NCBI RefSeq assembly: GCF_900101685.1
Contig: NZ_FMZZ01000003.1
Span: forward strand, 126,213 to 185,775
Reading direction: 5' to 3'
Source of the DNA: Actinokineospora iranica
Lineage (GTDB): Bacteria; Actinomycetota; Actinomycetes; Mycobacteriales; Pseudonocardiaceae
Length of the DNA: 59,563 nt
Positions 7,859-17,053 of the stretch are shown here, piece by piece (within the stretch, counting starts at the first letter, position 1; each line of letters begins with the position of its first letter). The translations under genes were made by a program, and so were the position numbers. The notes beneath the pieces were generated by a model, which was given only the letters and a program-made list of their open reading frames with translations, was not told the DNA's origin and searched no databases.

Positions 7859-9988
7859 TCACGTACTGATACGGGGAGCGCGCAACAGCAGCAATGTGCG
7901 TCCGGTGAGCACTATTCGCTTTTCCGGGGGCAGCGGATCATCGTCTGCGGGGACTCCGCGTGGGGTGCCGCTGTCCAAAACCGGGATGAACCGGTCGGCG
8001 TAGCGGTCGCCGGGCAGGGTGACCTCGACCTGATCGGCGCCCGCGTGCAGGATGAGCAGCCAGGAGTCGTCCGCGACCAGTTCGCCCTCACGGTTGCGGG
8101 AGACGCATTCCGAACCGTCGATCCACATCCCGATGGTGCGGCGGGACTCGTCGAACCAGTCCTCCTCGGTCATCGGCAGGCCGTCAGGACGGAACCACAC
8201 CAGGTCGGGCTCACCGGACCGAGTGGGCCTGCCGTCGAAGAACAACGGTTGGCGCAGGGCGGGGGAATCGGCGCGCAACGCGATCAGTCGGCGGGTGAAC
8301 GCGAGCAGGTCGTCGCTGCGCTTGTTCGCGTTCCAGTCCACCCAGGACGTCTGGTTGTCCAGGCAATACGGGTTGTTGTTGCCGTGCTGGGTGCGCCAAC
8401 GCTCGTCGCCCGCGGTCATCATCGGGGTGCCGGTCGACAGCAACAGGGTGCCCAGCAGGTTCCGGGCCTGCCGGTCGCGCAGGGCCAACACCTTCGGGTC
8501 GCCGGTCTCGCCCTCGGCGCCGCAGTTCCACGAGCGGTTGTCGTTGGTGCCGTCCGCGCCGTGCTCCCCGTTCTCATGGTTGTGCTTGTGGTCGTAAGAG
8601 ACCAGGTCGCGCAGTGTGAAGCCATCGTGGGCGGTCACGAAATTGATCGACGCCCAAGCGCGCCTGCCGTTGGCCGCGTACAAATCGGACGATCCGGAAA
8701 GGCGGTAAGCGAGATCACGGAGACCGGTGGCGCCGCGCCAGAAGTCGCGGGCTCCGTCGCGGAAACGACCGTTCCATTCGGCCCACTGGACGCCGAAACC
8801 GCCCACCCGGTAGCCCTCGCCCGTGGCGTCCCACGGTTCGGCGATCAGTTTGCGGTTGGACAGCAGCGGGTCCGTGGTGATCGCGGTCAGCAGCGCGGCG
8901 TTCGGGTCGAACCCGCCGCCGCCCGGCCTGCCCAGGGCGCTGGCCAGGTCGAGGCGAAACCCGTCGACGCCCAGCTCTTCGGCGAAGTAGCGCATCGAGT
9001 CGGTCACCAGCCGCACCACCGTGGGCGAACCGGGGTCGAGGGTGTTGCCGCAGCCGGTGAGGTCGATGTCGTGCCCGTGGTCGTCGATCAGGTAGTACGC
9101 GGGCGCGTCCAAGCCGCGCAGCGACAGGGTCGGGCCGGCGACCCCGCCCTCGCAGGTGTGGTTGTAGACGACGTCGAGGATCACCTCGATACCGGCCGCG
9201 TGCAGCGCGGCCACCATCGTGCGGAACTCCTCGACCTCGCGGCCGGGCCGACAGGCGTAGCCCGCGTGCGGGGCGAGGTACCCGAGGGTCGAGTAACCCC
9301 AGTAGTTGTGCCTGCCCGAGCGCAGCAGCAGCGGCTCGTCGGCGAAGGTGTGCACCGGCAGCAGCTCCACGGCCGTGACGCCGAGGCGCAGCAGGTAGTC
9401 GACGACCGCGGGGTGGGCCAGGCCGAGGTAGGTGCCGCGCAGGTGCTTGGGCACGTCCGGGTGAAGCTTGGTGAACCCGCGCACGTGCAGCTCGTAGATC
9501 ACAGTCTCTTCGAACGGCACGTTCGGGCGCTGACCCGTGTCCGGACCGCCCAACGAGGTGACGACCGACAGGGGCACCGAGCCCAGCGAGTCGATCCGCG
9601 AGGGTCCCCCGGTCATCGGGTCGCCCCGGTAGCCGCGGGTCGCGGCCAGGTCCGACACCGTGCCCGCGATCCGGCGGGCGTACGGGTCGACCAGGAGCTT
9701 CGCCGGGTTGCACCGGATGCCTCGGGATGTGTCGTACGGGCCGTGGACGCGGTAGCCGTAGCGCTGCCCGGGGGTCACGCCCGGGACCGTGCTGTGCCAG
9801 ATGCCGAAGGTCCGCTCGGTCAGTTCGATGCGCTGCTCGACCGGCCCGTCGTCGCCGTCGGCGATGAGGCACAGCTCCACCGCCTCGGCCACCGACGACG
9901 CGACGGCGAAGCGCACCCCGCCTGCCTCGGGGTGTGCGCCGAGCGGAAACGGATGACCGGGCAGCGGACGTGGATCTGAGTGCGACAC
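7859..9988 (-). CDS. glgX: Glycogen debranching enzyme, isoamylase type
   Basis: The 709-residue GH13 enzyme hydrolyses alpha-1,6 branches of phosphorylase-limited glycogen. An N-terminal CBM48 region (LPGHPFPLGAHPEAGGVRFAV) is followed by the GH13 barrel: VILDVVYNHT, the nucleophile region DGFRLDLASALG, the acid region AEPWD, and VTAHDGFTLRDLV with the third carboxylate. NYWGYSTLGYLAPHAGY is typical of GlgX. I chose GTG 9988, which places LPGHPFPLGA near the start as in homologues and has AGGA about 8 nt upstream; GTG 10015 is possible. It complements glgP. No adjacent gene shares its operon. Confidence 0.92.
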   Translation of the reverse strand: MSHSDPRPLPGHPFPLGAHPEAGGVRFAVASSVAEAVELCLIADGDDGPVEQRIELTERTFGIWHSTVPGVTPGQRYGYRVHGPYDTSRGIRCNPAKLLVDPYARRIAGTVSDLAATRGYRGDPMTGGPSRIDSLGSVPLSVVTSLGGPDTGQRPNVPFEETVIYELHVRGFTKLHPDVPKHLRGTYLGLAHPAVVDYLLRLGVTAVELLPVHTFADEPLLLRSGRHNYWGYSTLGYLAPHAGYACRPGREVEEFRTMVAALHAAGIEVILDVVYNHTCEGGVAGPTLSLRGLDAPAYYLIDDHGHDIDLTGCGNTLDPGSPTVVRLVTDSMRYFAEELGVDGFRLDLASALGRPGGGGFDPNAALLTAITTDPLLSNRKLIAEPWDATGEGYRVGGFGVQWAEWNGRFRDGARDFWRGATGLRDLAYRLSGSSDLYAANGRRAWASINFVTAHDGFTLRDLVSYDHKHNHENGEHGADGTNDNRSWNCGAEGETGDPKVLALRDRQARNLLGTLLLSTGTPMMTAGDERWRTQHGNNNPYCLDNQTSWVDWNANKRSDDLLAFTRRLIALRADSPALRQPLFFDGRPTRSGEPDLVWFRPDGLPMTEEDWFDESRRTIGMWIDGSECVSRNREGELVADDSWLLILHAGADQVEVTLPGDRYADRFIPVLDSGTPRGVPADDDPLPPEKRIVLTGRTLLLLRAPRIST

Positions 9989-10704
9989 ATCTCCATCCTG
10001 GACTAGCGGACTCACGCGATCGAGGAGCCGGGCGGGGGACAGTCCAGCCGCTGTTACCGGGTGCCGGAAATCCGCAGGGTGACGAAAGGGCGTAGACGCT
10101 CAATGACCAGGCGATTCGGGCTGAACCGACCAGTGGTTGGTCGCTTAGCGTGACGACATGTGCCTATGGCTGGGACCGGGACGACTTCGCAGGCGGGGGT
10201 GTGGGAGCCACCGGTGGGAGATTCGCGGGAGTTGGCGACTGGAGGACCTGCGCACGTGAGCGGGGCTGCGGGGACCGCCGAGGTGGGCTGGAGGTCGCCG
10301 AGGTAAAAGGTGGGAACGGCGTTAAGCGCGGTGGCGGTAGTGGATGCGGGCAGCGGTGGGCGAGCAGGCGCGTGCAGCCGCGTCGGTTGGGGTGGGTTCG
10401 GGGACCTGGGTGGGGGATTGCGCAGAGGGCGCTGACCAGAACCAACCCGGCCCGGAGCGCGGATCCGGACTGAGATGGGCTTGGACCGGCAGGTGTGGGA
10501 GCCGGTTCGCCGAGTGGTCGTGGGGGATTGATCGTCTGGGCCGCTGAGCGGCCGCCGGACGGCCGGGATCGCGGTGTCCGCTGTGTGTGTCGAGGCCATC
10601 GCGGGCGTTTTTGTCGTCGTGTGCCGCCGGTCGGGGCCGCCGTTGTGCGGTCGGTGAAAACGGGCGCACGGGTCGGCACGAGCGCAGCGCGGGGCAACGG
10701 CAGA
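9989..10704. other. G-rich gene-free tract
   Basis: This 716-bp stretch between divergent glgX and the ABC gene holds no credible gene. From about 10150 to 10560 the plus strand is strongly G- and GT-rich with recurring words such as GTGGGGGATTG and GTGTGGGAGCC. It resembles the tracts at 5570-5860, 43800-44850 and 55990-56400 and is probably degenerate repeat DNA. The promoters of both flanking genes must lie here. Confidence 0.5.
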
Positions 10705-11541
10705 ATGGCGCCCGTGACCGCGCAGACTCAGGCCAGCACCGGACCGGACGCACACGATGACCTGGTGGTGCACATGGCGGACGTTGGAGTCCGCCGTGGC
10801 ACCAACGACCTGCTCAAAGAAGTGAACTGGAGCGTCGAGCTCGACGAGCGCTGGGTGATTCTCGGCAGCAACGGCGCGGGCAAGACGACCCTGCTGCGGC
10901 TCGCCGGGGCCGAGTTGCACCCCACCACCGGCGTCGTGCACGTCCTCGGTGAGCGCATGGGCCGGGTCGACGTGTTCGAGCTGCGCACCCGGATCGGCTT
11001 CGCCACCGCAGCGCTGGGCGGGCGGGTGCCCCCGGCCGAGAAGGTGCTCGACGTCGTGGTCAGCGCGGGGTACGCGGTGCTCGGCCGGTGGCGTGAGGAG
11101 TACGACCAGCTCGACACCGGCCGGGCGGCTGAGCTGCTCAAGGCGATGGGTATCGCGGCGCTGGCCGACCGCGAGTTCGGCACGCTGTCCGAGGGCGAGC
11201 GCAAGCGCACGCTGATCGCCCGCGCGCTGATGACCGACCCGGAGCTGCTGCTGCTCGACGAGCCCGCGGCGGGCCTCGACCTCGGCGGCCGTGAGGACCT
11301 GGTGGCCCGCCTCAGCGAGCTGGCCCTGGACCCGGACGCGCCCGCGACCGCGCTGGTCACCCACCATGTGGAGGAGATCCCGCCGGGGTTCACCCATCTG
11401 TTGCTGCTTTCCGACGGCGGGGTAGTGGCGCAGGGGCTGATAGACGACGTGCTGACCAGTGAGAACCTGTCGGCGACGTTCGGGCAGGAGCTGGAGTTGA
11501 CGCGTTCGGGCGACCGGTACTTCGCCCGCCGCCGGGGCTAG
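10705..11541 (+). CDS. ABC transporter ATP-binding protein
   Basis: This is a single nucleotide-binding domain of 278 residues. It has Walker A GSNGAGKTT (K60), the ABC signature LSEGERKR, Walker B ELLLLDEPAAGLD and the switch histidine in LVTHHVEEI. ATG 10705 is preferred; GTG 10714 is possible. No permease gene is adjacent, so the partner is unknown. It precedes an enoyl-CoA hydratase and a methyltransferase in the same order as Rv3041c, Rv3039c and Rv3038c of M. tuberculosis, with the Nudix gene Rv3040c missing. The HHVEEI ending resembles the YlmA/ModF-type stand-alone ATPases. Confidence 0.85.
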   Translation: MAPVTAQTQASTGPDAHDDLVVHMADVGVRRGTNDLLKEVNWSVELDERWVILGSNGAGKTTLLRLAGAELHPTTGVVHVLGERMGRVDVFELRTRIGFATAALGGRVPPAEKVLDVVVSAGYAVLGRWREEYDQLDTGRAAELLKAMGIAALADREFGTLSEGERKRTLIARALMTDPELLLLDEPAAGLDLGGREDLVARLSELALDPDAPATALVTHHVEEIPPGFTHLLLLSDGGVVAQGLIDDVLTSENLSATFGQELELTRSGDRYFARRRG

Positions 11542-11592
11542 GGTTCTTACCGGCAGGTAACCTTCGGCGATGGCATCGGCACGGTAGGAGGC

Positions 11593-12378
11593 ATGTCCGT
11601 GGGTGAGTTCGTTCGGCTTGAGGTAGAGGACGGCATCGGCACGATCCGGCTTGACCGGCCGCCGATGAACGCGATCAACCGGCAACTACAGGCCGAACTG
11701 CGCGCGGTTGCGCAGGAGGCGGGCACGCGCGCCGACGTCAAGGCCGTGATCGTCTACGGTGGACCGAAGGTGTTCGCGGCAGGCGCGGACGTCAAGGAGT
11801 TCGCCACGATGTCCTATAACGACATTGTGGATTACGCCCCCGAGCTGACTAACTCGTTCTCGGTAGTGGCGAACCTGCCCAAGCCGACCGTCGCGGCCAT
11901 CACCGGATTCGCGCTCGGCGGCGGGTTCGAGCTCGCGCTGTGCTGCGACCGCCGGATCGCGGGCGACAACGCCAAGGTCGGCCAGCCCGAGATCCTGCTC
12001 GGCATCATCCCCGGCGCGGGCGGCACGCAGCGGCTGGCCCGGCTGATCGGCCCGAGCCGCGCCAAGGACCTCGTCTACACGGGACGGTTCGTCAAGGCCG
12101 AGGAAGCGCTGTCCATCGGGATGGTGGACCAGGTCGTCGCGCCGGATGATGTCTACGAGGCCGCGAAGCGCTGGGCGAGCCAGTTCACCGGCGGCGCGTC
12201 GCGGGCGCTGGCCGCGGCGAAGGCGGCGATCGACGGCGGGCTCGACAACGACCTCGCCAGCGGCCTGAAGTTGGAGACGACGTTGTTCGCGGCCCTGTTC
12301 GCCACCGAGGACCGCACCACCGGAATGCGGTCGTTCCTCGAGAACGGCCCAGGGAAGGCTGAGTTCGATGGCCGCTGA
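11593..12378 (+). CDS. Enoyl-CoA hydratase/isomerase family protein
   Basis: The 261-residue crotonase-fold protein should hydrate trans-2-enoyl-CoA in beta-oxidation. The CoA-binding and oxyanion segments are clear: FAAGADVKEF near 61-70 and ALGGGFELALCCD with E113; the second catalytic glutamate is E133 in GQPEILLGIIPGAGGTQRL. Both acids are kept, so hydratase activity is likely. The position matches echA17 (Rv3039c) of M. tuberculosis. Its last 11 nt overlap the next gene, so the two are probably co-translated. The short sequence GGCATCGGCACG occurs both just before and shortly after the start, which looks like a chance small duplication. Confidence 0.9.
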   Translation: MSVGEFVRLEVEDGIGTIRLDRPPMNAINRQLQAELRAVAQEAGTRADVKAVIVYGGPKVFAAGADVKEFATMSYNDIVDYAPELTNSFSVVANLPKPTVAAITGFALGGGFELALCCDRRIAGDNAKVGQPEILLGIIPGAGGTQRLARLIGPSRAKDLVYTGRFVKAEEALSIGMVDQVVAPDDVYEAAKRWASQFTGGASRALAAAKAAIDGGLDNDLASGLKLETTLFAALFATEDRTTGMRSFLENGPGKAEFDGR

Positions 12379-13324
12379 TCCGACGCCGAACCCGCACGCC
12401 ACCGCTGAGCAGGTCGAGGCGGCGTTCGCCGACCCCAAGCTCGCGAACGTGCTCTACCACGACTGGGAAGCCGGAACGTACGACGAGAAGTGGTCGATCT
12501 CTTACGACGAACGCTGCATCTCCTACGCCACTGGCCGGTTCAAGACAGTCGCGGGTGACCAGGGCTGGCCGTATGAGACCGCGATGGAGCTGGGCAGCGG
12601 AACCGGCTTCTTCCTGCTGAACCTCATGCAGGGCGGGGTCGCGAAGAAGGGCTTCGTCACCGACCTGTCCCCGGGCATGGTGCAGGTCGCGCTGCGCAAC
12701 GCCGAGAGCCTCGGGCTCGACGTCGAGGGCCGGGTCGCCGACGCCGAGCGCATCCCGTACGACGACGACAGCTTCGACCTGGTCGTGGGGCACGCGGTCC
12801 TGCACCACATCCCGGACATCCCCGCCGCGTTCGCCGAGATCCACCGCGTGCTCAAGCCGGGCGGCCGGTTCGTCTTCGCTGGCGAGCCGACCAAGATCGG
12901 CGACCGGTACGCCCGCAAGCTGGGGCAGGCGACCTGGTGGCTCACCACGAACCTGACCAAGCTCGGCCCGCTGCGGCAGTGGCGCAGGCCGCAGGAGGAG
13001 TTGGACGAGTCCTCGCGCGCCGCGGCGCTGGAGGCCGTGGTCGACATCCACACCTTCGACCCGGCCACGCTGGAGGCCACCGCCCGGGACGCGGGCATGG
13101 CCGAGGTCCGCGCGGTCACCGAGGAGTTCGCCGCGGCGCTGTTCGGCTGGCCGGTGCGGACCTTCGAGGCGGCCGTCCCGCGCGAGAAGCTCGGGTTCGG
13201 CTGGGGCATGTTCGCCTTCCGCACCTGGCAGCGGCTGACCTGGCTGGACGAGCGCCTGCTGCGCAAGATCCTGCCGCGCGAGCTGTTCTACAACGTGCTC
13301 GTCACCGGTCGCAAACCTCTCTGA
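12368..13324 (+). CDS. SAM-dependent methyltransferase (Rv3038c-like)
   Basis: The 318-residue class I methyltransferase overlaps the enoyl-CoA hydratase gene by 11 nt. Motif I is MELGSGTGFFL (about residue 75), followed by DLSPGMVQVA, VADAERIPYDDDSFDLVVGHAVLHHIPD and the post-motif VLKPGGRFVFAGEP. The C-terminal third (about 190-318) is not part of the common fold and may bind the acceptor. The substrate is unknown. Gene order next to an echA17-like gene matches Rv3038c, part of a region near mycobacterial methylglucose lipopolysaccharide genes, so a sugar or lipid acceptor is an inference. A hairpin follows. Confidence 0.85.
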   Translation: MAADPTPNPHATAEQVEAAFADPKLANVLYHDWEAGTYDEKWSISYDERCISYATGRFKTVAGDQGWPYETAMELGSGTGFFLLNLMQGGVAKKGFVTDLSPGMVQVALRNAESLGLDVEGRVADAERIPYDDDSFDLVVGHAVLHHIPDIPAAFAEIHRVLKPGGRFVFAGEPTKIGDRYARKLGQATWWLTTNLTKLGPLRQWRRPQEELDESSRAAALEAVVDIHTFDPATLEATARDAGMAEVRAVTEEFAAALFGWPVRTFEAAVPREKLGFGWGMFAFRTWQRLTWLDERLLRKILPRELFYNVLVTGRKPL

Positions 13325-13335
13325 CGGCGGTTCTT

Positions 13336-13372
13336 CGAACGGCGGTGTCCCTGCCCGGGGCGCCGCCGTTCG
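13336..13372 (+). terminator. Hairpin after the methyltransferase gene
   Basis: CGAACGGCGG (13336-13345) and its complement CCGCCGTTCG (13363-13372) flank a 17-nt loop, 12 nt after the stop codon. It separates the ABC-echA-methyltransferase operon from the GH3 gene. Confidence 0.6.
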
Positions 13373-13464
13373 GCGTTACGGCATTCGGATGAAGCGGGCT
13401 GCGCCGACCGCGCCCCGGCGGCTACGTTGTGAACCACAACAAAGTCCGCTCCGGGAGGACCGCG

Positions 13465-15306
13465 ATGCCGCGACTCTGCCCGCCCCGCCGGACAATCGCC
13501 CTGCTCGCGGGCGCGTTGGCGCTCACCGCCGGTGTCGCCGTCGCCGAGCCCGCCTACGCGGACCCGACTCGCCCTGCCCAGGCCAGGGTCGACGACCTGC
13601 TGCGCCGGATGACCCTGGACGAGAAGCTCGGCCAGATGACCCAAATCGAGCGGTCCGCTCCCGCCGACGGGCAGGACATCGCCGCCTACGGGATCGGCTC
13701 GATCCTCTCCGGCGGCGGTTCCACGCCCACCCCGAACACGCCCGAGACCTGGGCGGACATGTACGACGCCTTCCAGCGCACCGCGCTTTCGAGCAGGCTG
13801 GGCATCCCGATCATCTACGGCGTCGACGCCGTGCACGGCCACAACAACGTGCGCGGCGCGACGATCTTCCCGCACAACATCGGCCTCGGCGCCGCCCGTG
13901 ATCCGCGCCTGGTGGAGAGGATCGGGCGCGCCACGGCCGAGGAGGTGACCGGGACCGGCCCGGACTGGACCTTCGCGCCGTGCCTGTGCGTCGCCCGCGA
14001 CGACCGCTGGGGTCGCACCTACGAGTCGTTCGGCGAGGTTCCCGGCCTGGCGACGGCCAACACCTCGATCATCACCGGGTTCCAGGGCCGTCGGCTCGAC
14101 GGCCCCGCCTCGATACTGGCCACCGCCAAGCACTTCATCGGCGACGGCGGCACCACCGGCGGCACGGACCAGGGCGACACCCAGATCAGCGAACGGGAAC
14201 TCCGGGCGATTCACCTGCCGCCGTTCCAGGCGGCGGTGCGCCGCGGTGTCGGCTCGGTGATGGTGTCCTACAGCAGTTGGAACGCCGCCAAGCTGCACTC
14301 GAACAGGTACCTGATCACCGACCTGCTCAAGGGCGAGTTGGGCTTCTCCGGCTTCGTCGTCTCCGACTGGCAGGGCATCGACAAGATCGACGGCCAGCCC
14401 GGGTTCACCGCGGCGGAGGTGCGCGCGTCGGTCAACGCGGGCGTCGACATGGTGATGGTTCCCTTCGAGTACAAGAAGTTCCTCGCCCTCTTGCGCGCGG
14501 AGGTGCAAGAGGGGCGGGTACCGCTGTCGCGGATCGATGACGCCAACCGGCGCATCTTGACTAAGAAGTTCGAGTTAGGCCTGTTCGAGAAGCCGCTTGC
14601 CGACCGGCGGTATATCGGGACCGTTGGTAGCCCCGAACACCGTGCGCTCGCCCGGGAGGCGGTCCGCAAGTCCCAGGTGCTGCTCAAGAACGACGGTGTG
14701 CTGCCGCTGTCCAAGGACGTGCGGAAGCTGTTCGTGGCGGGCAAGAGCGCCGACGACATCGGCAACCAGAGCGGCGGCTGGACGATCACCTGGCAGGGTG
14801 CCAGCGGCGACGTCACACCGGGAACCACGGTGCTGGAAGGAATCCGCGCCACCGTCTCCGCGCGAACGGAGGTGGTGCACAGCATCGACGGCAGCGGCAT
14901 CGACGGCGGCTTCGACGCCGCCGTCGCCGTGATCGGGGAGAAGCCGTACGCGGAGTTCTTCGGGGACCGGCCGCACGGCCTGTCCCTCGACGCCGAGGAC
15001 GTGGCCACGCTGGGGAGGCTGACGGCTTCGGGCGTGCCGCTGGTCGTGGTGCTGGTTTCCGGACGCCCGTTGGACGTCGGCGCGCACCTCGGCGACTGGG
15101 ACGCGCTGCTCGCGGCGTTCCTGCCGGGCACCGAGGGGCAGGGGGTCGTGGACGTGCTCTTCGGCGACCACAACCCGACCGGCAGGCTTCCCTCGACCTG
15201 GGCGGCGTTCGACCAGCAGCCGATCAACGCGGGCGACGGGAAGCAGGCGCTGTTCCCGTACGGCCACGGTCTGCGCTACCGGCTTACCGGAGACCGTCCA
15301 AGATGA
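13465..15306 (+). CDS. Secreted GH3 beta-glucosidase/glucan hydrolase
   Basis: This 613-residue family 3 glycoside hydrolase is exported. The ATG at 13465 follows GGGAGGA and gives a classical signal peptide: basic MPRLCPPRRT, a hydrophobic core IALLAGALALTAGVAV and a likely cut after AYA near residue 32. The catalytic domain has GVDAVHGHNNVRGATIFPHNIGLGA, AKHFIGDGGTTGG and the nucleophile in FVVSDWQGID (D301). The second alpha/beta sandwich starts around 400 and ends with GRLPSTW and LFPYGHGLRY. The order and signal peptide match plant and bacterial exo-beta-glucanases. It lies within a block otherwise conserved with mycobacteria, so it is probably an insertion. Its 3' end overlaps the convergent nucleoside hydrolase gene by 23 nt. 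Confidence 0.9.
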   Translation: MPRLCPPRRTIALLAGALALTAGVAVAEPAYADPTRPAQARVDDLLRRMTLDEKLGQMTQIERSAPADGQDIAAYGIGSILSGGGSTPTPNTPETWADMYDAFQRTALSSRLGIPIIYGVDAVHGHNNVRGATIFPHNIGLGAARDPRLVERIGRATAEEVTGTGPDWTFAPCLCVARDDRWGRTYESFGEVPGLATANTSIITGFQGRRLDGPASILATAKHFIGDGGTTGGTDQGDTQISERELRAIHLPPFQAAVRRGVGSVMVSYSSWNAAKLHSNRYLITDLLKGELGFSGFVVSDWQGIDKIDGQPGFTAAEVRASVNAGVDMVMVPFEYKKFLALLRAEVQEGRVPLSRIDDANRRILTKKFELGLFEKPLADRRYIGTVGSPEHRALAREAVRKSQVLLKNDGVLPLSKDVRKLFVAGKSADDIGNQSGGWTITWQGASGDVTPGTTVLEGIRATVSARTEVVHSIDGSGIDGGFDAAVAVIGEKPYAEFFGDRPHGLSLDAEDVATLGRLTASGVPLVVVLVSGRPLDVGAHLGDWDALLAAFLPGTEGQGVVDVLFGDHNPTGRLPSTWAAFDQQPINAGDGKQALFPYGHGLRYRLTGDRPR

Positions 15307-16225
15307 ACTCGCGCAGACCGTCCAAATCGGTCTCCAGCGCGATATCGACCGGCCGGAAACCCGGCTCGTCCTCGGCGGCGGTCAGCCGCCGGTCGGCGAT
15401 CACCGAGCCGCGCCCCTGGCCGAAGCTTGTGTCGACATGGATCGGGACCCTCGTCGTGGTGAGGATTCCGGGGCTGATCGCCTCGGCCACCGCCACCGCG
15501 TCGTGCAGCACCGTGCCGTCGAAACCGAGGGACTGGTTGTAGTGCGCGCGGTAGACCGTCGTCAGCGCTTCCAGTTCCTCGCCTAGCGGCCCGGATTCGC
15601 GCAACCTGGTCAACCACGTGCCGTCTACCGCGCAGCGGTAAGTCAGATCGATGGGGACCAACACCGCCGGAACGTCCTCTTCGACCAAGACCCGCCGTGC
15701 TGCCTCCGGGTCGCACCACAGGTTGAACTCGGCGGCGGGTGTGCTGTTGCCGCCGCGCAGGCCGCCACCCATGATCACCAGCCGGTCGATCTTCTGCTTG
15801 AGGTGCGGGTGCGCGGCCAGCAGCAGCGCGATGTTGGTCAGCGGCCCGATCGGCGCCACCGTCACCGGCTCGGGTGATTCGTCGAGCACCCGGGCCAGCA
15901 GCGTCACCGCGTCCTCGACCTCGGCGCCCCGGGCGTGCGGCGGCAGGAAGCCGGCGCGCCCGGACAGCCCGTCCTCGCCGTGGACCGCCTTCGCCTCGAA
16001 CGGCTGCGGGTAGACCAGCGGCCGCGCCGCCCCCGCGCCCACCGGCACGTCCTCCCGCCCGCACAGCGCCAAGACCCGCAGCGCGTTGCGCGTGGTCGCC
16101 GCCAGGCCCACATTGCCGAACACGGTCGTCACCGCCAGCAGGTCGACCTCGGGCGAGCGGGCCGCCAGCGTCAGCGCGAACGCGTCGTCCACGCCGGGGT
16201 CGGTGTCGATGATCAGTCGGACCAT
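15284..16225 (-). CDS. Inosine-uridine preferring nucleoside hydrolase family protein
   Basis: The 313-residue protein cleaves the N-glycosidic bond of ribonucleosides in salvage. The calcium-binding signature is present at the N-terminus as DTDPGVDDA (residues 7-15), with further conserved elements IGPLTNIA, IMGGGLRGGN, AEFNLWCDPEAA and the histidine-containing FDGTVLHDAVAVAEA near the C-terminus. Length is normal. The base specificity cannot be read from this. It is convergent with the GH3 gene and divergent from the acyltransferase gene, with only 75 bp of upstream space. Confidence 0.9.
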   Translation of the reverse strand: MVRLIIDTDPGVDDAFALTLAARSPEVDLLAVTTVFGNVGLAATTRNALRVLALCGREDVPVGAGAARPLVYPQPFEAKAVHGEDGLSGRAGFLPPHARGAEVEDAVTLLARVLDESPEPVTVAPIGPLTNIALLLAAHPHLKQKIDRLVIMGGGLRGGNSTPAAEFNLWCDPEAARRVLVEEDVPAVLVPIDLTYRCAVDGTWLTRLRESGPLGEELEALTTVYRAHYNQSLGFDGTVLHDAVAVAEAISPGILTTTRVPIHVDTSFGQGRGSVIADRRLTAAEDEPGFRPVDIALETDLDGLREFILDGLR

Positions 16226-16300
16226 GTCTTCACCTTGCCGGCATCCTGCTCTGCCACCACCCGCCGTCCCGCGCCTACCCCTGGGTTAACGTCTTCTGCC

Positions 16301-17053
16301 ATGACGTCGATGTGGGGTTCCCCGGTCGCCTCCCGGCTGCGGTTCTGGTCGCGCGCGCGCCGCGACCCGGCCCAGGCGCGGTTCCTGACCAGGGAATCCC
16401 TGCGCTGGGTGCTGCGCAACCGCGCGTACACGCCCTGGTACCTGGTCCGCTACTGGCGGCTGCTGAAGTTCCGGATCGCGAACCCGCATGTCGTGCTGCG
16501 CGGCATGGTGTTCCTCGGCAAGGACGTCGAGATCCACGCGCGCCCCGGGTTCGGCCGCCTGGAAATCGGCCGCTGGGTGCACATCGGCGACGGCAACGCG
16601 ATCCGCTGCCACGAGGGGTCCCTGCGCATCGGCGACAAGGTGGTCTTCGGCAGGCAGAACGTCGTCAACTGCTACCTCGACATCGAGCTTGGCGAGGCGG
16701 CCCTGATCGCGGACTGGGTCTACGTCTGCGACTTCGACCACGTGACCGCCGACATCCACCAGCCCATCAAGGACCAGGGCATCGTGAAGTCCCCGGTGCG
16801 CATCGGGCCGGACACCTGGGTCTGCACCAAGGTCACCATCACCAAGGGCACCAGGATCGGCCGCGGCTGCGTCGTCGGCGCGCACGCGGTGGTCCGCGGC
16901 GACATCCCGGACTTCGCGGTGGCCGCGGGCATCCCCGCGCGGGTCGTCCGCAACCGGCTGACCGCCTACGAGGCCGACGCCGAACGCCGCGTCGCCGTGG
17001 CCGACATGGCCCGCAAGGCGGCCAAGGCACTGCAGAAGACGCTGGAGTCTTAG
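16301..17053 (+). CDS. Left-handed beta-helix acyltransferase (Rv3034c-like)
   Basis: This 250-residue protein has hexapeptide-repeat sequence from about 65 to 220 (for example LEIGRWVHIGDG, LRIGDKVVFGRQ, VRIGPDTWVCTKVTITKG, RIGRGCVVGAHAVVRGDIPDFAVAAGIPARVV), the fold of maltose/galactoside O-acetyltransferases. The ending GIPARVVR is typical of the family. An N-terminal helical part precedes the helix. It lies convergent to the GT4 gene and shares a 4-nt stop overlap with it. In M. tuberculosis Rv3034c occupies the same place beside Rv3032 and is proposed to acylate methylglucose lipopolysaccharide. A sugar O-acyltransferase role here is a reasonable inference. Confidence 0.82.
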   Translation: MTSMWGSPVASRLRFWSRARRDPAQARFLTRESLRWVLRNRAYTPWYLVRYWRLLKFRIANPHVVLRGMVFLGKDVEIHARPGFGRLEIGRWVHIGDGNAIRCHEGSLRIGDKVVFGRQNVVNCYLDIELGEAALIADWVYVCDFDHVTADIHQPIKDQGIVKSPVRIGPDTWVCTKVTITKGTRIGRGCVVGAHAVVRGDIPDFAVAAGIPARVVRNRLTAYEADAERRVAVADMARKAAKALQKTLES

